DNA of 64,000 nucleotides from Acorus gramineus (Eukaryota; Streptophyta; Magnoliopsida; Acorales; Acoraceae). The first letter of the stretch is position 1; each line of letters opens with the position of its first letter. This document shows, in pieces, positions 36,207-47,255 of this stretch. Below the pieces are notes generated by a model that worked only from the letters and a program-made list of their open reading frames with translations, searched no databases and was not told the DNA's origin. The translations under genes and the position numbers were made by a program. The stretch is from assembly GCA_030737835.1 (NCBI GenBank), contig CM060849.1:7129245-7193244 (forward strand), in the 5' to 3' direction.

Positions 36207-36848
36207 TCACATTTAGTGGGAACCCAACCTTTGTCTTGAAAAAGAGTAGACAAGGTTCAATGTGGTACTAACAAGCTAAACATGTGATTATGGAACACTA
36301 AAAATTTTGATAATCCCATTTCCTAGAACTAGTGTTGGTGTTCTGCATGATGGAGGATGGAAATTATTCCTTAATAAGTTGAAACGAGTGCTCGGAGAAT
36401 CACTCATTAAACTTACCTACATGAGTAATGAAGTCAGGCCGCTTCATAAAGAAAAAAGACCATTTTTTGAGACTCATAAACAAAGGATATATGCGCATGG
36501 CCATTAATGCGCTAAGTAATCGGAACTCTCTCTCTCTCGAAGTTGACATGTGCAATGATTCCGGCGTTTCTCGAAGGGTACAAAGCTCAAGATTCGTTCA
36601 CTTCAGAACCTTGATATCGCTTTGAATTGTTTTCACTAAGTGAAAGTTCAAATCCATAAGATACTTCTCATTTATGTGTTACCTTCAACGATGATGTTAC
36701 AATGTAATTTTTTTTATTTTCTTTCTTGTAAAGAACTACGGTGGCTTGATCCCTCATTAACGGGTACGTAAGCAACCACTGAGCGGTGCAACCATTATTG
36801 TATAATATAACATTTATTTTCAATACAATTTTGAAAATAGTGAGGGAT
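36207..36848 (+). other. Copia 3' untranslated region and polypurine tract
   Basis: Noncoding sequence between the RNase H stop and the 3' LTR. The purine run 'agtgagggat', immediately before the LTR start at 36849, is the expected primer for plus-strand DNA. Small frames at 36307-36625 are not supported. Confidence 0.7.
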
Positions 36849-37432
36849 TGTTGGGTATTTTCAAATTCGAATTCAAATATTTGGGTTTTAGTGGTCCCCC
36901 CGTGAGAAGATGAAAGTGATCATATTCTTTAGTCTAACATCGGTTGTTTGTAAAAGGTTTTGAGTGTTTATAAGGAGAGCTCAATCTACTCTAGTGAAGC
37001 CTTTTTGGTGGACACCTTATAGTGGACCTTTGATGCGGGGTGGTGTGAAGCACCATCACGCGTGTCGCGCACGCGCGCCTGTGCGTATTGGGCATTTTAG
37101 GGCTCACTTGGCACTATGTTGCCTATAAATTGAGACTCTTATATCCAAATCAAAATATAACAACCACTCATCTTCTCTTTCTTTTTCATTACGAGTTAGC
37201 ATCATCAGCCCCTTCAAACAAAGAGTTCCAAGAGGTTGAAACAGAGAGTACACACTCTGTTTTCAACACCAAGTGCAAGCTTCATTGTATCCTGAGGGCT
37301 GTACTTCATAATCCCATTGTGTACTCGCGGTTCTGATTGGAACGGGAGAAGTCTATCTAAAAGCATTCAACGTTGTTGATCCTTGAAGCGCTCGCACTTG
37401 TTTCTGTTTTTCTATTGTCCCAATTTCCAACA
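36849..37432 (+). repeat. Copia 3' LTR
   Basis: 584 bp, TGTTGGGTATTTTC to TTTCCAACA. Partner of 25007-25823. Confidence 0.92.
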
Positions 37433-37479
37433 GATATTATGTATCTTTATTGTGTTATTAAAGTTTTACAGATTTGTTA

Positions 37480-37724
37480 TACACATTCCCCTTTTCAGTT
37501 TTAATTTTAGTCTCATATACTTTGTTAGCGTCATATGCTCACATTAATGAGATATATGTCTCGTTATAAATGTTTCACATTTTCAATAAATATATTTATG
37601 CAATTCATCAGATAATATGTTTCATATAAAAGCATGTGCCTCTCATTATTTGAGGTATACTATTTTTTAAAAAATAATAACTTGTTTAGATTGGAAATGA
37701 GACTGAAAAAAGATCTGTACGTAA
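37480..37724. mobile_element. MITE, family with 'ttttcag' inverted ends, copy 1
   Basis: Left part 'ccccttttcagtttt' pairs imperfectly with the right part 'gagactgaaaaaagatc'. Related in layout to 38262-38500 and 54825-55082 (tacat/atgagatat words at similar places). Its right end is the target of the hAT-like element at 37725. Confidence 0.45.
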
Positions 37725-38205
37725 TAGGGTTGCAACTTGGGTCAGGTTGAACCCGATTTTTACATGGGTTGGGTTGACCAATTCGGGTTGACTCACAAAT
37801 CGGGTTGGGTTCGGGTTGGCCTCACTCACAACCCGACCCAACCCGAACCCGTAAACTAATAATTAAAAAAAGATCATGACCGTTCATTCTGTAGCTTATA
37901 ATATGGGTAGTCCAAATTTTAGGTAAACCTAACTAATCTTACGAGTTGGGTCAGGTTGATTTATTTAATTTGCACGTCATGTTAAAAATTCAAGTTGGGT
38001 TGAGTTGGTCCAATTCGGGTTGAAAATAGGGTTGGGGTCGGGTTAGTCCAATTTGGGTTGGGTCGGGTTGGGTCGGGTTGGTTTATTTAATTACGGGTTG
38101 GGTTCGGGTTGGTCCAATTCGGGTTGAAAATCAGGTTGGGTCGGGTTAGGGTTGAGTAGTTTGAAATTCGGGTTGGGTTCCAACCCGCCCGAGTTGCAGC
38201 CCTAG
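37725..38205. mobile_element. hAT-like non-autonomous element with perfect 8-bp TSD
   Basis: 481 bp. The ends TAGGGTTGCAACTTGGG and CCCGAGTTGCAGCCCTA are inverted repeats. Perfect 8-bp duplication gtacgtaa at 37717-37724 and 38206-38213. The interior is dominated by 'gggttgggt'/'acccgaaccc' repeats and has no coding. Same general type as 19-804 and 16327-16834. Confidence 0.88.
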
Positions 38206-38261
38206 TACGTAATATTTTCTAAAAAAATTTTGTGTGATATCTAAATTTATATTTGAGTGTT

Positions 38262-38500
38262 GTTACACAGTCTTTTTTCAGCCCCTATTCCAGTCACATA
38301 TACCTTGTTTGCAACATACACTCACGTTAACGAGATATACCTCGATAGAGATTTGTCACATTTTCTATAAATAAATCCATACAATTCATTAGAGTACATA
38401 TTTTATTTTTTTTTATAAAAAAATTACCTCATTAGATGTGGTACAATATCTCTAAAAAATTTAAAACATGCTCATATTGCAATTAGGGTTGGAAAATAGA
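38262..38500. mobile_element. MITE, family with 'ttttcag' inverted ends, copy 2
   Basis: Starts 'gttacacagtc' plus 'ttttttcagcccc' and runs to 'gggttggaaaatagacc'. It shares the internal words 'cacgttaacgagata' and 'caattcattag' with the other copies. Confidence 0.45.
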
Positions 38501-38569
38501 CCATACATAACATTATTTTTTATGTTTATTTATTAGTAATGGCCCTCACTAGAAAAAATCTTAGGCCCG

Positions 38570-38780
38570 CCACTGCATAATAATAAAGTTTTTGCTGTAT
38601 AAGAGGTGATGACAATTGATTTGACAGTGAGCCCCGTATTCTTTTGAGTTGAATAAACTGGAATAACTTAATTCCAGGGATTGATTAGAATCTTATACAA
38701 CTTTATACCAGTTAATTATGACATATCGATTCACATTTATTCCAGACTAATTTTCACTTATTCTAGGCCTATTCTCCAAT
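38570..38780 (-). mobile_element. MITE fragment, same family as 12018-12469
   Basis: 'atgacaattgatttgac' followed by 'agtgagccc' is the reverse complement of the middle of the MITE at 12018-12469 with few changes. Truncated at both sides. Confidence 0.5.
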
Positions 38781-39774
38781 TAAATTGGGCATAGTGTGGT
38801 TTCATGCATAGTTGAGATATATCTAGTAAGTAGAGTGCACGCGCCCTTCTGTTGTGAGACAATAGCAAGAAACTATCCAGACTCACACCCATGGTAGTGA
38901 GCAGATTTGTTATAGCATGTCATGCAAAATGTGGTGGTTATGGTTTCGGAGTATCCGTTTGAATGAGATTGAGCTGCTTTAGTAATTATTGTTTTTGTTT
39001 AAGGCCCAGCTTGGAAATTGGTTTGAGCAGCTTTTGGGCCTTTGGGTTTTCAAACAAAAAAAATTTAAGGCCAAAAGCTATAGACATATTTCTGTAAAAA
39101 AATACTTAAAACCTGAGTTTTCCAAAGACAGTGGAGAGGACAGCTTCTTACAAAATCAATTTAAACGTAATTTTTACTTAAAATCAATTTTGCAATCGTA
39201 CAACCAAAAGCAGCCTAAGTATTATTGCACATTTGCACCTGCTAATATATCAAGAGATGGTTTCATTTGTCTGTTGCATGATTTTTTTTTTCATCATTGA
39301 AGGAGATGCAAAAAGAAACAGATAAAAAGAAAAGAAAAGAAAGAATGCTTGCATTCCACCCATCAAATAATAGAGGAAAATTGATATAGCTACCTAGGTC
39401 CATGTCTTATTAAATAATATTTAGAAATCTCCTTAGGTCCATGTCTTATTAAATAATATTTATTATAAAACCCTATCTAGAAAGATAAAATTATTATTTA
39501 CAGAACATTTAATATTTTTTTAATACATTATATGGTTTTTTTAATATATTGTGTTTTCATTTAGGATTTAACTAAACAAAATATTCCTCATTTGTCAACG
39601 AAAATTTAACTCAATGAGTTATTTGGATTTACATAGGTGTTTTTAAGAGGTTAGATGACCTTTAGGAAAAGTCTGTGGGTTATATAGATTTTGAACAGTT
39701 TACATGGTGTTATATGAATTTTGCTCTATATTTTATTATCAATATCACTTTTTATCCATAACTTATTAATGGTG
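38781..39774. other. Intergenic sequence with a MITE-like stretch
   Basis: Around 39000-39275 the ends 'aaggcccagcttgg' and 'ccaaaagcagcctaag' are loosely inverted and resemble the stretches at 44023-44220 and 48042-48200, suggesting an old MITE. Two copies of 'aggtccatgtcttatt' (39398 and 39435) form a short tandem repeat. The 103-codon frame at 38989-39300 is not a gene. Confidence 0.35.
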
Positions 39775-40125
39775 AACCAAAATTTTCAATGTTACGTTTT
39801 TTAATGAAAATAACTAAAAACACACTCAAGTATAAAATTCTTTATTCCACTAATGTAGTTATATTTATCTCATAATAACTTAAGTAGCATGCTCAAACAG
39901 GCTATTAATCAAATCAGATGACTGAGACTGTATTAATTTCTAACGATCAACCAACTAATTTAATTTTAAGTTTTTTAACAAAGATAACTAAAGACTCAGT
40001 CAAATATAAAATTTCCTATTCCACTTGTATGATTATATATATCCTTGAATAACTCAAGTCCCCTGCCCAAACAGACTACGGATCTAATCAGACGGCTGAG
40101 AGTGCATTAATTTCCGACGGTGTAC
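39775..40125. repeat. Diverged ~185-bp tandem duplication upstream of FRS gene 2
   Basis: Two copies share, in order: an 'aacta...' stretch, 'aaaataactaaa' or similar, 'aagtataaaatt' or 'aaatataaaatt', 'tattccact', 'aataactcaag'-like, 'ccaaacagactac'-like, and 'ctgagagtgcattaatttc'-like. The first runs about 39775-39945 and the second about 39958-40125. Confidence 0.6.
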
Positions 40126-40189
40126 CCATCTATGAACGTCCAATCAAACGTACGGCCAGGATTCACCCCACAAAAATATACCCCCCACG

Positions 40190-40277
40190 ACGGAGGATGC
40201 TCTCTTTCCCTTCTCTCGTTTCAGTTCAGACGCGGAGCAACGTTGGAAGCTCCGAAATTAAAAGTCTGCGAAACACC
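40190..40277 (+). promoter_or_regulatory. Probable first (noncoding) exon of FRS gene 2
   Basis: A CT-rich leader (ctctttcccttctctcg) is followed by the donor cacc|GTAAGCC at 40278. The acceptor at 44501-44502 (ccctttttcAG) joins it to the exon carrying the start codon at 44523. The upstream limit is a guess. Confidence 0.5.
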
Positions 40278-40821
40278 GTAAGCCTTTCCCTTATATACGA
40301 TTTTTTTTTTTTAGGTTTCTATTTCGTTATGTTATTCCCCATTTTTGTGGAGTTTTTGGGGTCTCTGGGTCATGAAATGTGTTCAAGATCTGAAATTTTT
40401 ACAATCAGTGATTCAATATTTAGTTTTTATGACCAGATCTGCAGTTCTGATGAGAATTAAAGAAAAAATTTTGAGTGGGATTTCGATTTGGGTTTCTTAA
40501 GTATGAACGTTTTTTGTTGGTTTAAGACCGTAAAATCAAGGTCTTGTAATCCTTTATTGGTGATGTTGTACCATTTTAGGGTTATTTGATTCAATTTGAT
40601 TTCTGGGGGTCCTTGGGTCATCAAATGAGGTCTTAATTGTGTTTAAGATCTGAAATTTTCTAATTAATGATTTAGTGTTTAATTTATTATAACCTGATCT
40701 GCAGTTTTGATGAAATAAGAATGAAAGAATTAATTTTGAGTGGGATTTCGATTTGGGTTTCTAAATATCAAAGTTTTTTTGTTGTTTAAGACTAAATCAA
40801 ATTTTTGTAATCCTTTTTTCA

Positions 40822-41365
40822 TACATAAAATTGCAGTAGACTCACCGATTCTTATATATTCATCAGTAGAATCTGCTGATGCTCCATAAGCCAACATTCA
40901 AAACACGGCAGTTACTTTTTGTAAAGTAGACAAACCGAGTTTTCCTATACCATCCTTCTTCTGAATGAAAAAATTATCATGATCTTTCACCGCCTTTACA
41001 ATTCGGAGGAATAAACTTCGACGCATTCGAAATCGCCTACGAAATAGATTTTCACCATAGGTGGGGTTGTCAGAAAAATAATCATTCCACAATCGAGCAT
41101 GACCTTCTTGACGTCCACGATTTATAACTGCATGTCCATGAAGTGAGCCTTTACGTTTTGGTTGATCCTCCTCTTCGAGAATGTGAGCAATGATAGCATT
41201 GTTGGAAGCATATAAATGAAGTAACACCACCTCTTCCTCGTCCCATGCTGCCATTTCTCCTGCAAAATCAAGACAAGGCGGTAGAGAAATACCTTCATCA
41301 TCAGAATCCGAAGATGATAAGTACGATGAGCCTTCATTTGAACTCATGGTTCTATACAACTTCAA
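40822..41365 (-). pseudogene. PIF/Harbinger transposase (HARBI1-like) N-terminal fragment
   Basis: Reading on the minus strand from the ATG at 41365, an acidic serine-rich start is followed by the family's RLWNDYFSDNPTYGENLFRRR region, with RRRFRM and LFLRIVKAV. Then come the FFIQKKDGIGKLGLSTLQK block and, after a TGA stop, the MLAYGASAD...DEYIRIGEST block. The frame then ends at the junction with FRS intron sequence near 40820. The DDE catalytic part is missing. The gene opposes the host gene. Full-length relatives supply the nuclease of PIF/Harbinger transposons. Confidence 0.85.
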
Positions 41366-41973
41366 AGTTTATGTATATAAAAAAAAGTTGTCTGATTTTC
41401 ATTGGGGATCTGTTGGCTTTTTATAGAATAGAATAGGAGGGAAATTGATTGAAAAAGTATATTTTGGAGGGAAAGTGATGGTGTTTTGGAAGGAAAATGA
41501 GTGGGGTATGGAATATAAATATAAATATATTATGAATAATAGAAAATATTATAATATTATTTTAATCAGATACGAATACAGGTTTCTCAGATACATATAT
41601 TTTAATAAGATACAAATACAGGTTTTTTGGATGCATATATTTCATCTAGATACGAATACAGGTGTTTCGGGTACAGATATCAGTTTGGAATAACTGATAA
41701 GTTTACTGGTCACTTGGTCCGGAACTAATAATATTAACTTCTACGGATTTTAAATTTCGCTAATAAACCTCAATTATGTATAATACATCAAAAAAATAAG
41801 AGAGATATGATAAATTAAAGTTTTATTAAAAAAATATAAAAAAATAGAATAGAGATGAAAATAGAGGTTGTGGTTGGAGTTGATGAATGAGTAGTGAGAC
41901 TCTAAACTCACTTTTTCATTTTTTTAATATATTTTGAGACTCCATTTTAGAGATCTCCATTGGAGATGCTCTA
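41366..41973 (-). mobile_element. Upstream end of the PIF/Harbinger fragment
   Basis: AT-rich sequence ending 'ctccattggagatgctcta'. On the minus strand this begins TAGAGCATCTCCAATGGAG, an end typical of plant PIF/Harbinger elements and MITEs. The opposite end of the element has been lost. Short 'gatacgaatacaggt' repeats occur at about 41570-41670. Confidence 0.6.
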
Positions 41974-42736
41974 AGGAGTGGGATTTCGATTATGAAAGTT
42001 ATTTGTTGGTTAAGACCTTAAAATCAAGGTCTTGTAATCCTTTAATGATGATATTGTGCCATTTTGGACTTGTTTGATTTGATTGATTTATTTCACTGGT
42101 TCATAACTGTTCCAAATATAGATTGGAAAGTTGAGGGAGCATGAAATCAAACAAATAAAGCTAATGTACTTTTTATAACCTGATCTGCAGTTTTGATGAA
42201 ATAAGAATGAAAGAATTAATTTTGAGTGGGATTTCGATTTGGGTTTCTAAATATCAAAGTTGTTTGTTGTTTAAGACTAAATCAAATTTTTGTAATCCTT
42301 TTAATGATCATATTGTGATATTTCAGGACCTATTTGATTCTATATATTCGTTTGTGTTGATTGATTTATTTCGCTGGTTCATAACTGATCCAAATATAGA
42401 CTTGAAAGTTGAGGGAGCTTGAAATCAAACAAATTAAAATAATCAATAATTTAATATTTACTTATTTATTTATAATTATTTTTTGCTATTGGAGATATCC
42501 CAAACCTTTCAAGGCAAATGATTAATCCTCCGGGTGTCCGTCTTCTTTATTTACTTTTTATAGCCTGATTTTTTTTTTTCTTTTTATCTGCAGTTTTGAT
42601 GATATAAGAAGCAAAGAATTAATTTTGAGTGGCATTTTGATCTGGGTTTTTAAATATGATCATTATTTGTTGGTTAAGACCATAAAATCAAGGTCTTGTA
42701 ATCTTTTAATGATGACATTATGCTATATTAGGACTT

Positions 42737-42872
42737 TTTTTTTGGTGTAAAGATGGGAGCTTCTATTTCATAATAAACCCCAGATAGAAGGAGACAAGGG
42801 ATCTCGGTACATTACTAAAAGGGAGGAAGAAAGATATTACTAAAGGGGGAGAAGGGATCCCAAAACAATTTC
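42737..42872 (-). mobile_element. Short retroposon (SINE or truncated LINE end)
   Basis: 136 bp with a T-run at its left edge (an A-tail on the minus strand), flanked by the direct repeat aggactt at 42730-42736 and 42873-42879. It sits inside a repeat unit of the FRS intron whose other copies lack it. Confidence 0.65.
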
Positions 42873-44022
42873 AGGACTTATTTGATTCTATATATTTGTT
42901 TGTATTGATGGATTTATTTGACTGGTTCTTGACTGTTCCAAATATAGACTAGAAAGTTGTGGGAACTTGAAAATAAACAAATAAAGTTAATCAATGATTC
43001 AATATTTACTTTTTACAACCTGATTGCAGTTTTGATGAAATAAGAAACAAATAATTAATTTTGAGTGATATTTCGATGTGGGTTTCTAAGTATGATCATG
43101 ATTTGTTGGTTAAGACAATAAAACCAAGGTCTTGTAATCTTTTAATGGTTATATTGGGCCATTTTAGGACTTATTTGGTTCACTATATGCGTTTGTGTTG
43201 ATTGATTTATTTCACTGGTTCATTACTAATTTAAAGTGTTCACAGCATGTACCTTTGTTTGTTTGATTTCAAACTCCCTCAACTTTCTAGTCTATTTTTG
43301 GATGGGGATTCAGATGGTTTCATTGGTTGCTTTGTTTGCTGAATAATTGAATTAAACATATTATTATACAAATCATGAACTTTATTGAACACAAATTCTT
43401 TATGCGCATTTTATTTATCAACCACACATCATTCACGAGTTATTCCAAACTCAGTTGCATTTACCTTAACATCAATAATTTACATATTTTAAATTATCAT
43501 GTATATTGAATTTTCCCTAACTTTTAACGAATTTGCTGCACACTTTGGATCCCGAGATTCCTGCCTCATTGGATTTTCCTGAATCCTGGATTTGTTACTA
43601 TGCTTCTAAGTAAGAATGTCATTGCTCATATGATCCGTTGTCCATTTTTTATTGATCTGTTGCAATCCCAGTTTAAAGCCTGATTGAGTTCGTAAATTTT
43701 AAAATCATGTTAAGTCTTATCTATATCTTCCATCATGGTTTCAGTGTATTGAACTGTGCAATGCGTGAATGAAGAGTTTTTTATCATTTTGAATTTCTGA
43801 ACACATATTGTGTGCTGCTATTTGATTTGTTTGACTGTCGTGTTCAATTCATACGAAGGGTGCTTTTTTGCTAGAGTTAGTGTTCTTGCATTGGCTTAAA
43901 GCACTGATGGAATTCTTTTATCTGGTTTTGATTTTCAAGGCTTTAATTGGCATCATTTCTTGTTTACTTTTCAGGTCTTGAGTATCCTGTTCTAGGTTTT
44001 TACCATGTGTTTAATGTCTTTT

Positions 44023-44220
44023 CAGCCCCCCATTTGGAACCCATTGACAAACTGATTTTGTTTCTTCTAAATCAGTTTTCAGATAAACTGTTCCAAGCTG
44101 CTTTTTTTTTTAACTTTTGGTTTTGGATTTTAGTTTTTATGTTTTAAAAATAGAACGTTTAAGAAAAAAGCTTTTTGAGAGCAGTTTTATGAAAAAGCTG
44201 TTTTTCCAAACTCGGCCTCA
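44023..44220. mobile_element. Possible MITE in FRS gene 2 intron
   Basis: The region 'cagccccccatttgg' to 'ccaaactcggcctcaac' resembles 48042-48200 in word order (acccatt...acaaa; ttttcag; ttccaag; cttttggttt; agctttt). Inverted ends are weak. Confidence 0.35.
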
Positions 44221-44522
44221 ACTTATCTTTATAATTTATTTGTTTGAGGATTCGATTTTTGCCCCTTGTTGTTCCAAGGTGATGTTTTAGTGCTTGGCAA
44301 TGGACTTCAAAGATGCTTCTCTTGAAAAAAATTTGAGGTGTTGGGTACTTTTTGATTGATCAATTGCATCATCAACGTTTTCATTGAAAGAATTCACTAC
44401 AAAGAAGGAAACCATAAATGGCTCTTTTTTATCTCTTTCTCATACCAGTGATTGCTATGGCATGCCTTTCATTCAAAACTTATTCATTATTCCCTTTTTC
44501 AGGGGTTGATAACCGTCAGGCC

Positions 44523-47255
44523 ATGGAAGGTTCAACAATCGAGGATTGCCGCCTGGCCTTGGATTTCAGCCCTCGATCTATTGAACCCGGTGACCCAATC
44601 ACTTCCCAAGACCTTCCTGATAACTCCATGGATGGCACAAGCGAGCTTTCCAGCCGGAGAGAACCTCAATTCCCCCATCATATCGATCAGGACTCCGAAC
44701 CTTTCCTTGGCATGGAATTCGACTCCGATGAGACTGCCAAGCGCTTCTACCTCGCCTATGCCGGCCGCCTTGGATTCCGCATCCGCGTGGGCAAGTCACG
44801 GACCTCGAGGCGCGATGAGACCGTGATCATGCGAGGCTTTGTGTGCTCCAAGGAGGGATACCACTCGAAAAAGGAATCTCGTGAGGATGGAAAAAAGAAA
44901 CGAAAGCGGGCCTCGGCGAGGGAGGGGTGCAATGCAAGGATGCAGGTCAATCGGAGGGAGGATGGCCGTTGGATCGTCTCGAAGCTTGTGACACAACACA
45001 ACCATGCATTGGGGGGCATGTTAAACAAGCCTAAGTATGTTCGCTCTCAAATGGATGGCTTGCCCTGCCCGAGCGAGTCGATGTCTCTCTTTGGGGAGCT
45101 CCGCCCGTCCAACTTCGCTGGGGGGAGGAGTGTTCAGAGCCTGTTGGAGTACTTCAAAGCGATGCAAGCCGAAAATCCCGCGTTTTTCTACGCAATTCAA
45201 GTTGATGGAAACAATTGCATGGCGAATGTGTTTTGGGCCGATGCAAGGGCGAGGATGGCTTATAGTTATTTTGGGGACACTGTGACATTCGATACGACAT
45301 ACAAAAAGAACAAGTATTTGATACCGTTTGCAGCATTTACGGGAGTGAATCACCATTTACAGCCCATTGTCTTTGGTTGTGCTTTGCTTATTGATGAATC
45401 AGAGGCATCATATCTTTGGCTGCTCGAGACATGGGTCACTGCGATGTATGGTCGGCACCCGACTTCACTTCTTACAGAGCATGATAAGGCCTTGACAATG
45501 ACTATAAGCAAGGTTTTCCCAAGTACAAGACATCGTATATGTCGGTGGCACATATTGAATAAATGCAAGGAAAAGTTGTCCGAAGCATACGCTGCGAATG
45601 CAACGCTTAAAAGGGAGTTGAAAGCATGCATCAATGGGTCCGAGACAGCTGAAGAGTTTGAATCTTGTTGGAAGACAATAATGATTAAGTATGAATTAAG
45701 GGGGAATAATTGGATGCAATTCTTGTACAGTATCCGGCGAGATTGGGTCCCACTGTATTTTAAGGACACGTTCTTTGCTGAGATGTCTAGGACTGAGAAA
45801 CCAGAGAGCATGAACAAATTTTTTCAGACACACTTTGACAAGAACGCCTCACTGAAGGAGTTTGTTATACAGTTTGATCAGACCATGGCAGGGAGGCTTG
45901 AAAAGGAAGTCCAGGCAGACTTTGCGACGATGCACACTAAGCCTGCATTGAAGACGCATTCACCGATAGAGAAACAAGCATCGGAGATATATACGAGGAC
46001 TATATTTGACTTGTTTCAAGAGGAGTTTGTTCAGTCGTTGGGTTTCTGTGTTGAGAAAATCGAGGAGGGCGTGTTGAGTAGGTTTCGTGTCTCGAAAGTG
46101 GAGGAGCTCCACAAAGGATACTTTGTCGCTTTCGATGCTTCGACCAAAAGAGCGAGCTGTGACTGTTGTAAGTTCGAGACGTCTGGGATTCTGTGTAGGC
46201 ATGTGTTGAGGGTTTACTTGGTTGTTGGGGTCCATACGCTTTGGGGGGAGTATGTTTTAAAAAGGTGGACACGGAATGCGAAGAGTGGCATTTTAATGTA
46301 TGATTGTGATGCTGAAGTTCGAAGCAATTGTCAGAAGGGTCTCAATCTTCGATTCAATGATTTGTGTCGTGATGCTATTAAGTATGCAGAGGAAGGCGCA
46401 GCATCTTCAGTTAGCTATAAGGTTGCAAAGTATGCGCTGCAAAAGGCATTCACTGAAGTCTTGGCTGTCAAGAAAGATGTTTGCTCAATGGATTCAGGTA
46501 TGATTTCACATGGCTCATAAGTTAAGCTTGGTCAGGTCGCATTACTGGATATGGTTCATTCTCAGGTCATTTTCATTGTGGAGTCAAGATGACATGATGC
46601 ACATAGGATTAGAGGTTGATTATTTCTTATGGATCATCATGGGTTCAATTCTAGACTTCTAATATAATAAAAAGGAAATGGTAGACAACCTTACCCTCAT
46701 TCGGTATAGGATAGCTTATCTGGGAATTAAATAGTTTTATGGGGATATAATAGAATTAGATGATTTTCTGTTTGTTTGTTTTGGCAATTTTTTGTCCTTT
46801 GTATTTGTTTTGTGGTTTTGGATGGAAATGGACTATACCTGCCTCCCCTAGGTACAGTTATCAAGATTTTAACTTTTCAAGGGATAACCTTTACAGCTTA
46901 TCCATACTAGAGTACTAAACAAACACATATTTGAAGAATAAGCTCATTCTTCACTTGTTCATTTGTTTATTTGCAAAACAAACGGGGCTGAAGGATTTGA
47001 CTGGTAGAGTATCAGAAGATGTAGGGTGTCTTCTGTCTCCATTTCCACCATGAAAGTCTATAAATCTCTTTTGAAATATATTCAGAATTCCATCTTTTTT
47101 GGAATATGGTTTCTCTTTGTCTATTGTTTATCATGGCCTTTTGCAGATTTATAATTGTAATTTTTTGAACAGATTTGTTGCAGGGTGGTGAAGCTATTTA
47201 TTCACAATTGAGAAACATGTTGATGAAAGATGCACTTTTCCATGGGGAGCTCTGA
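44523..47255 (+). CDS. FAR1-RELATED SEQUENCE family protein (FRS gene 2)
   Basis: Nuclear, transposase-derived transcription factor of the FAR1/FHY3 family. Proposed CDS is 44523-46497 joined to 47173-47255, giving 685 aa. The start is the ATG 20 bp after the acceptor at 44502; the longer open frame from 44418 runs through intron. The donor cag|GTATGA and acceptor gaacAG are in phase 1, at the same residue as in FRS gene 1. Domains: FAR1 zinc domain at about 60-163 (C108, C136, H159, H161), basic stretch KKKRKR at 124-129, MULE-type domain at about 205-400 with FDTTY (D257), and SWIM finger C546, C548, C558, H560. The second catalytic position reads T-E-H-D instead of T-D-x-D, so E319 replaces aspartate and it is no active transposase. 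C-terminal exon: 27 residues after the intron. Confidence 0.92.

Larger units (their letters stand above)
25007..37432 (+). mobile_element. Ty1/copia retrotransposon, interrupted by nested solo LTRs
   Basis: Bounded by LTRs 25007-25823 and 36849-37432. Perfect 5-bp target duplication gatat flanks the element (25002-25006 and 37433-37437). Coding order is gag, protease, integrase, reverse transcriptase, RNase H, the copia order. The element is dead: gag and pol carry several stops and frameshifts, and pol is split at 29537/35969 by the insertion at 29538-35963. Removing the insertions leaves about 6 kb. Confidence 0.93.
40278..44502 (+). repeat. 5'UTR intron of FRS gene 2, built of internal repeats
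   Basis: A unit with 'ctgcagttttgatga', 'ttttgagtgggatttcgatt', 'aaatcaaggtcttgtaatc' and a tail 'gattgatttatttc' recurs with starts at about 40435, 40697, 42185, 42587 and 43024, plus a partial copy from about 41975. Spacing is 260-440 bp where not interrupted. The second copy is broken by the PIF/Harbinger remnant. The stretch 43258-43305 is an inverted copy of a unit tail (compare 42945-42990). Confidence 0.75.

Noticed and set aside
44418..44522. Longer N-terminus for FRS gene 2 starting at 44418 (hydrophobic, signal-like)
   Set aside because: It runs through a T-rich splice acceptor ending at 44502. A nuclear FRS protein starting at 44523 fits the family better.
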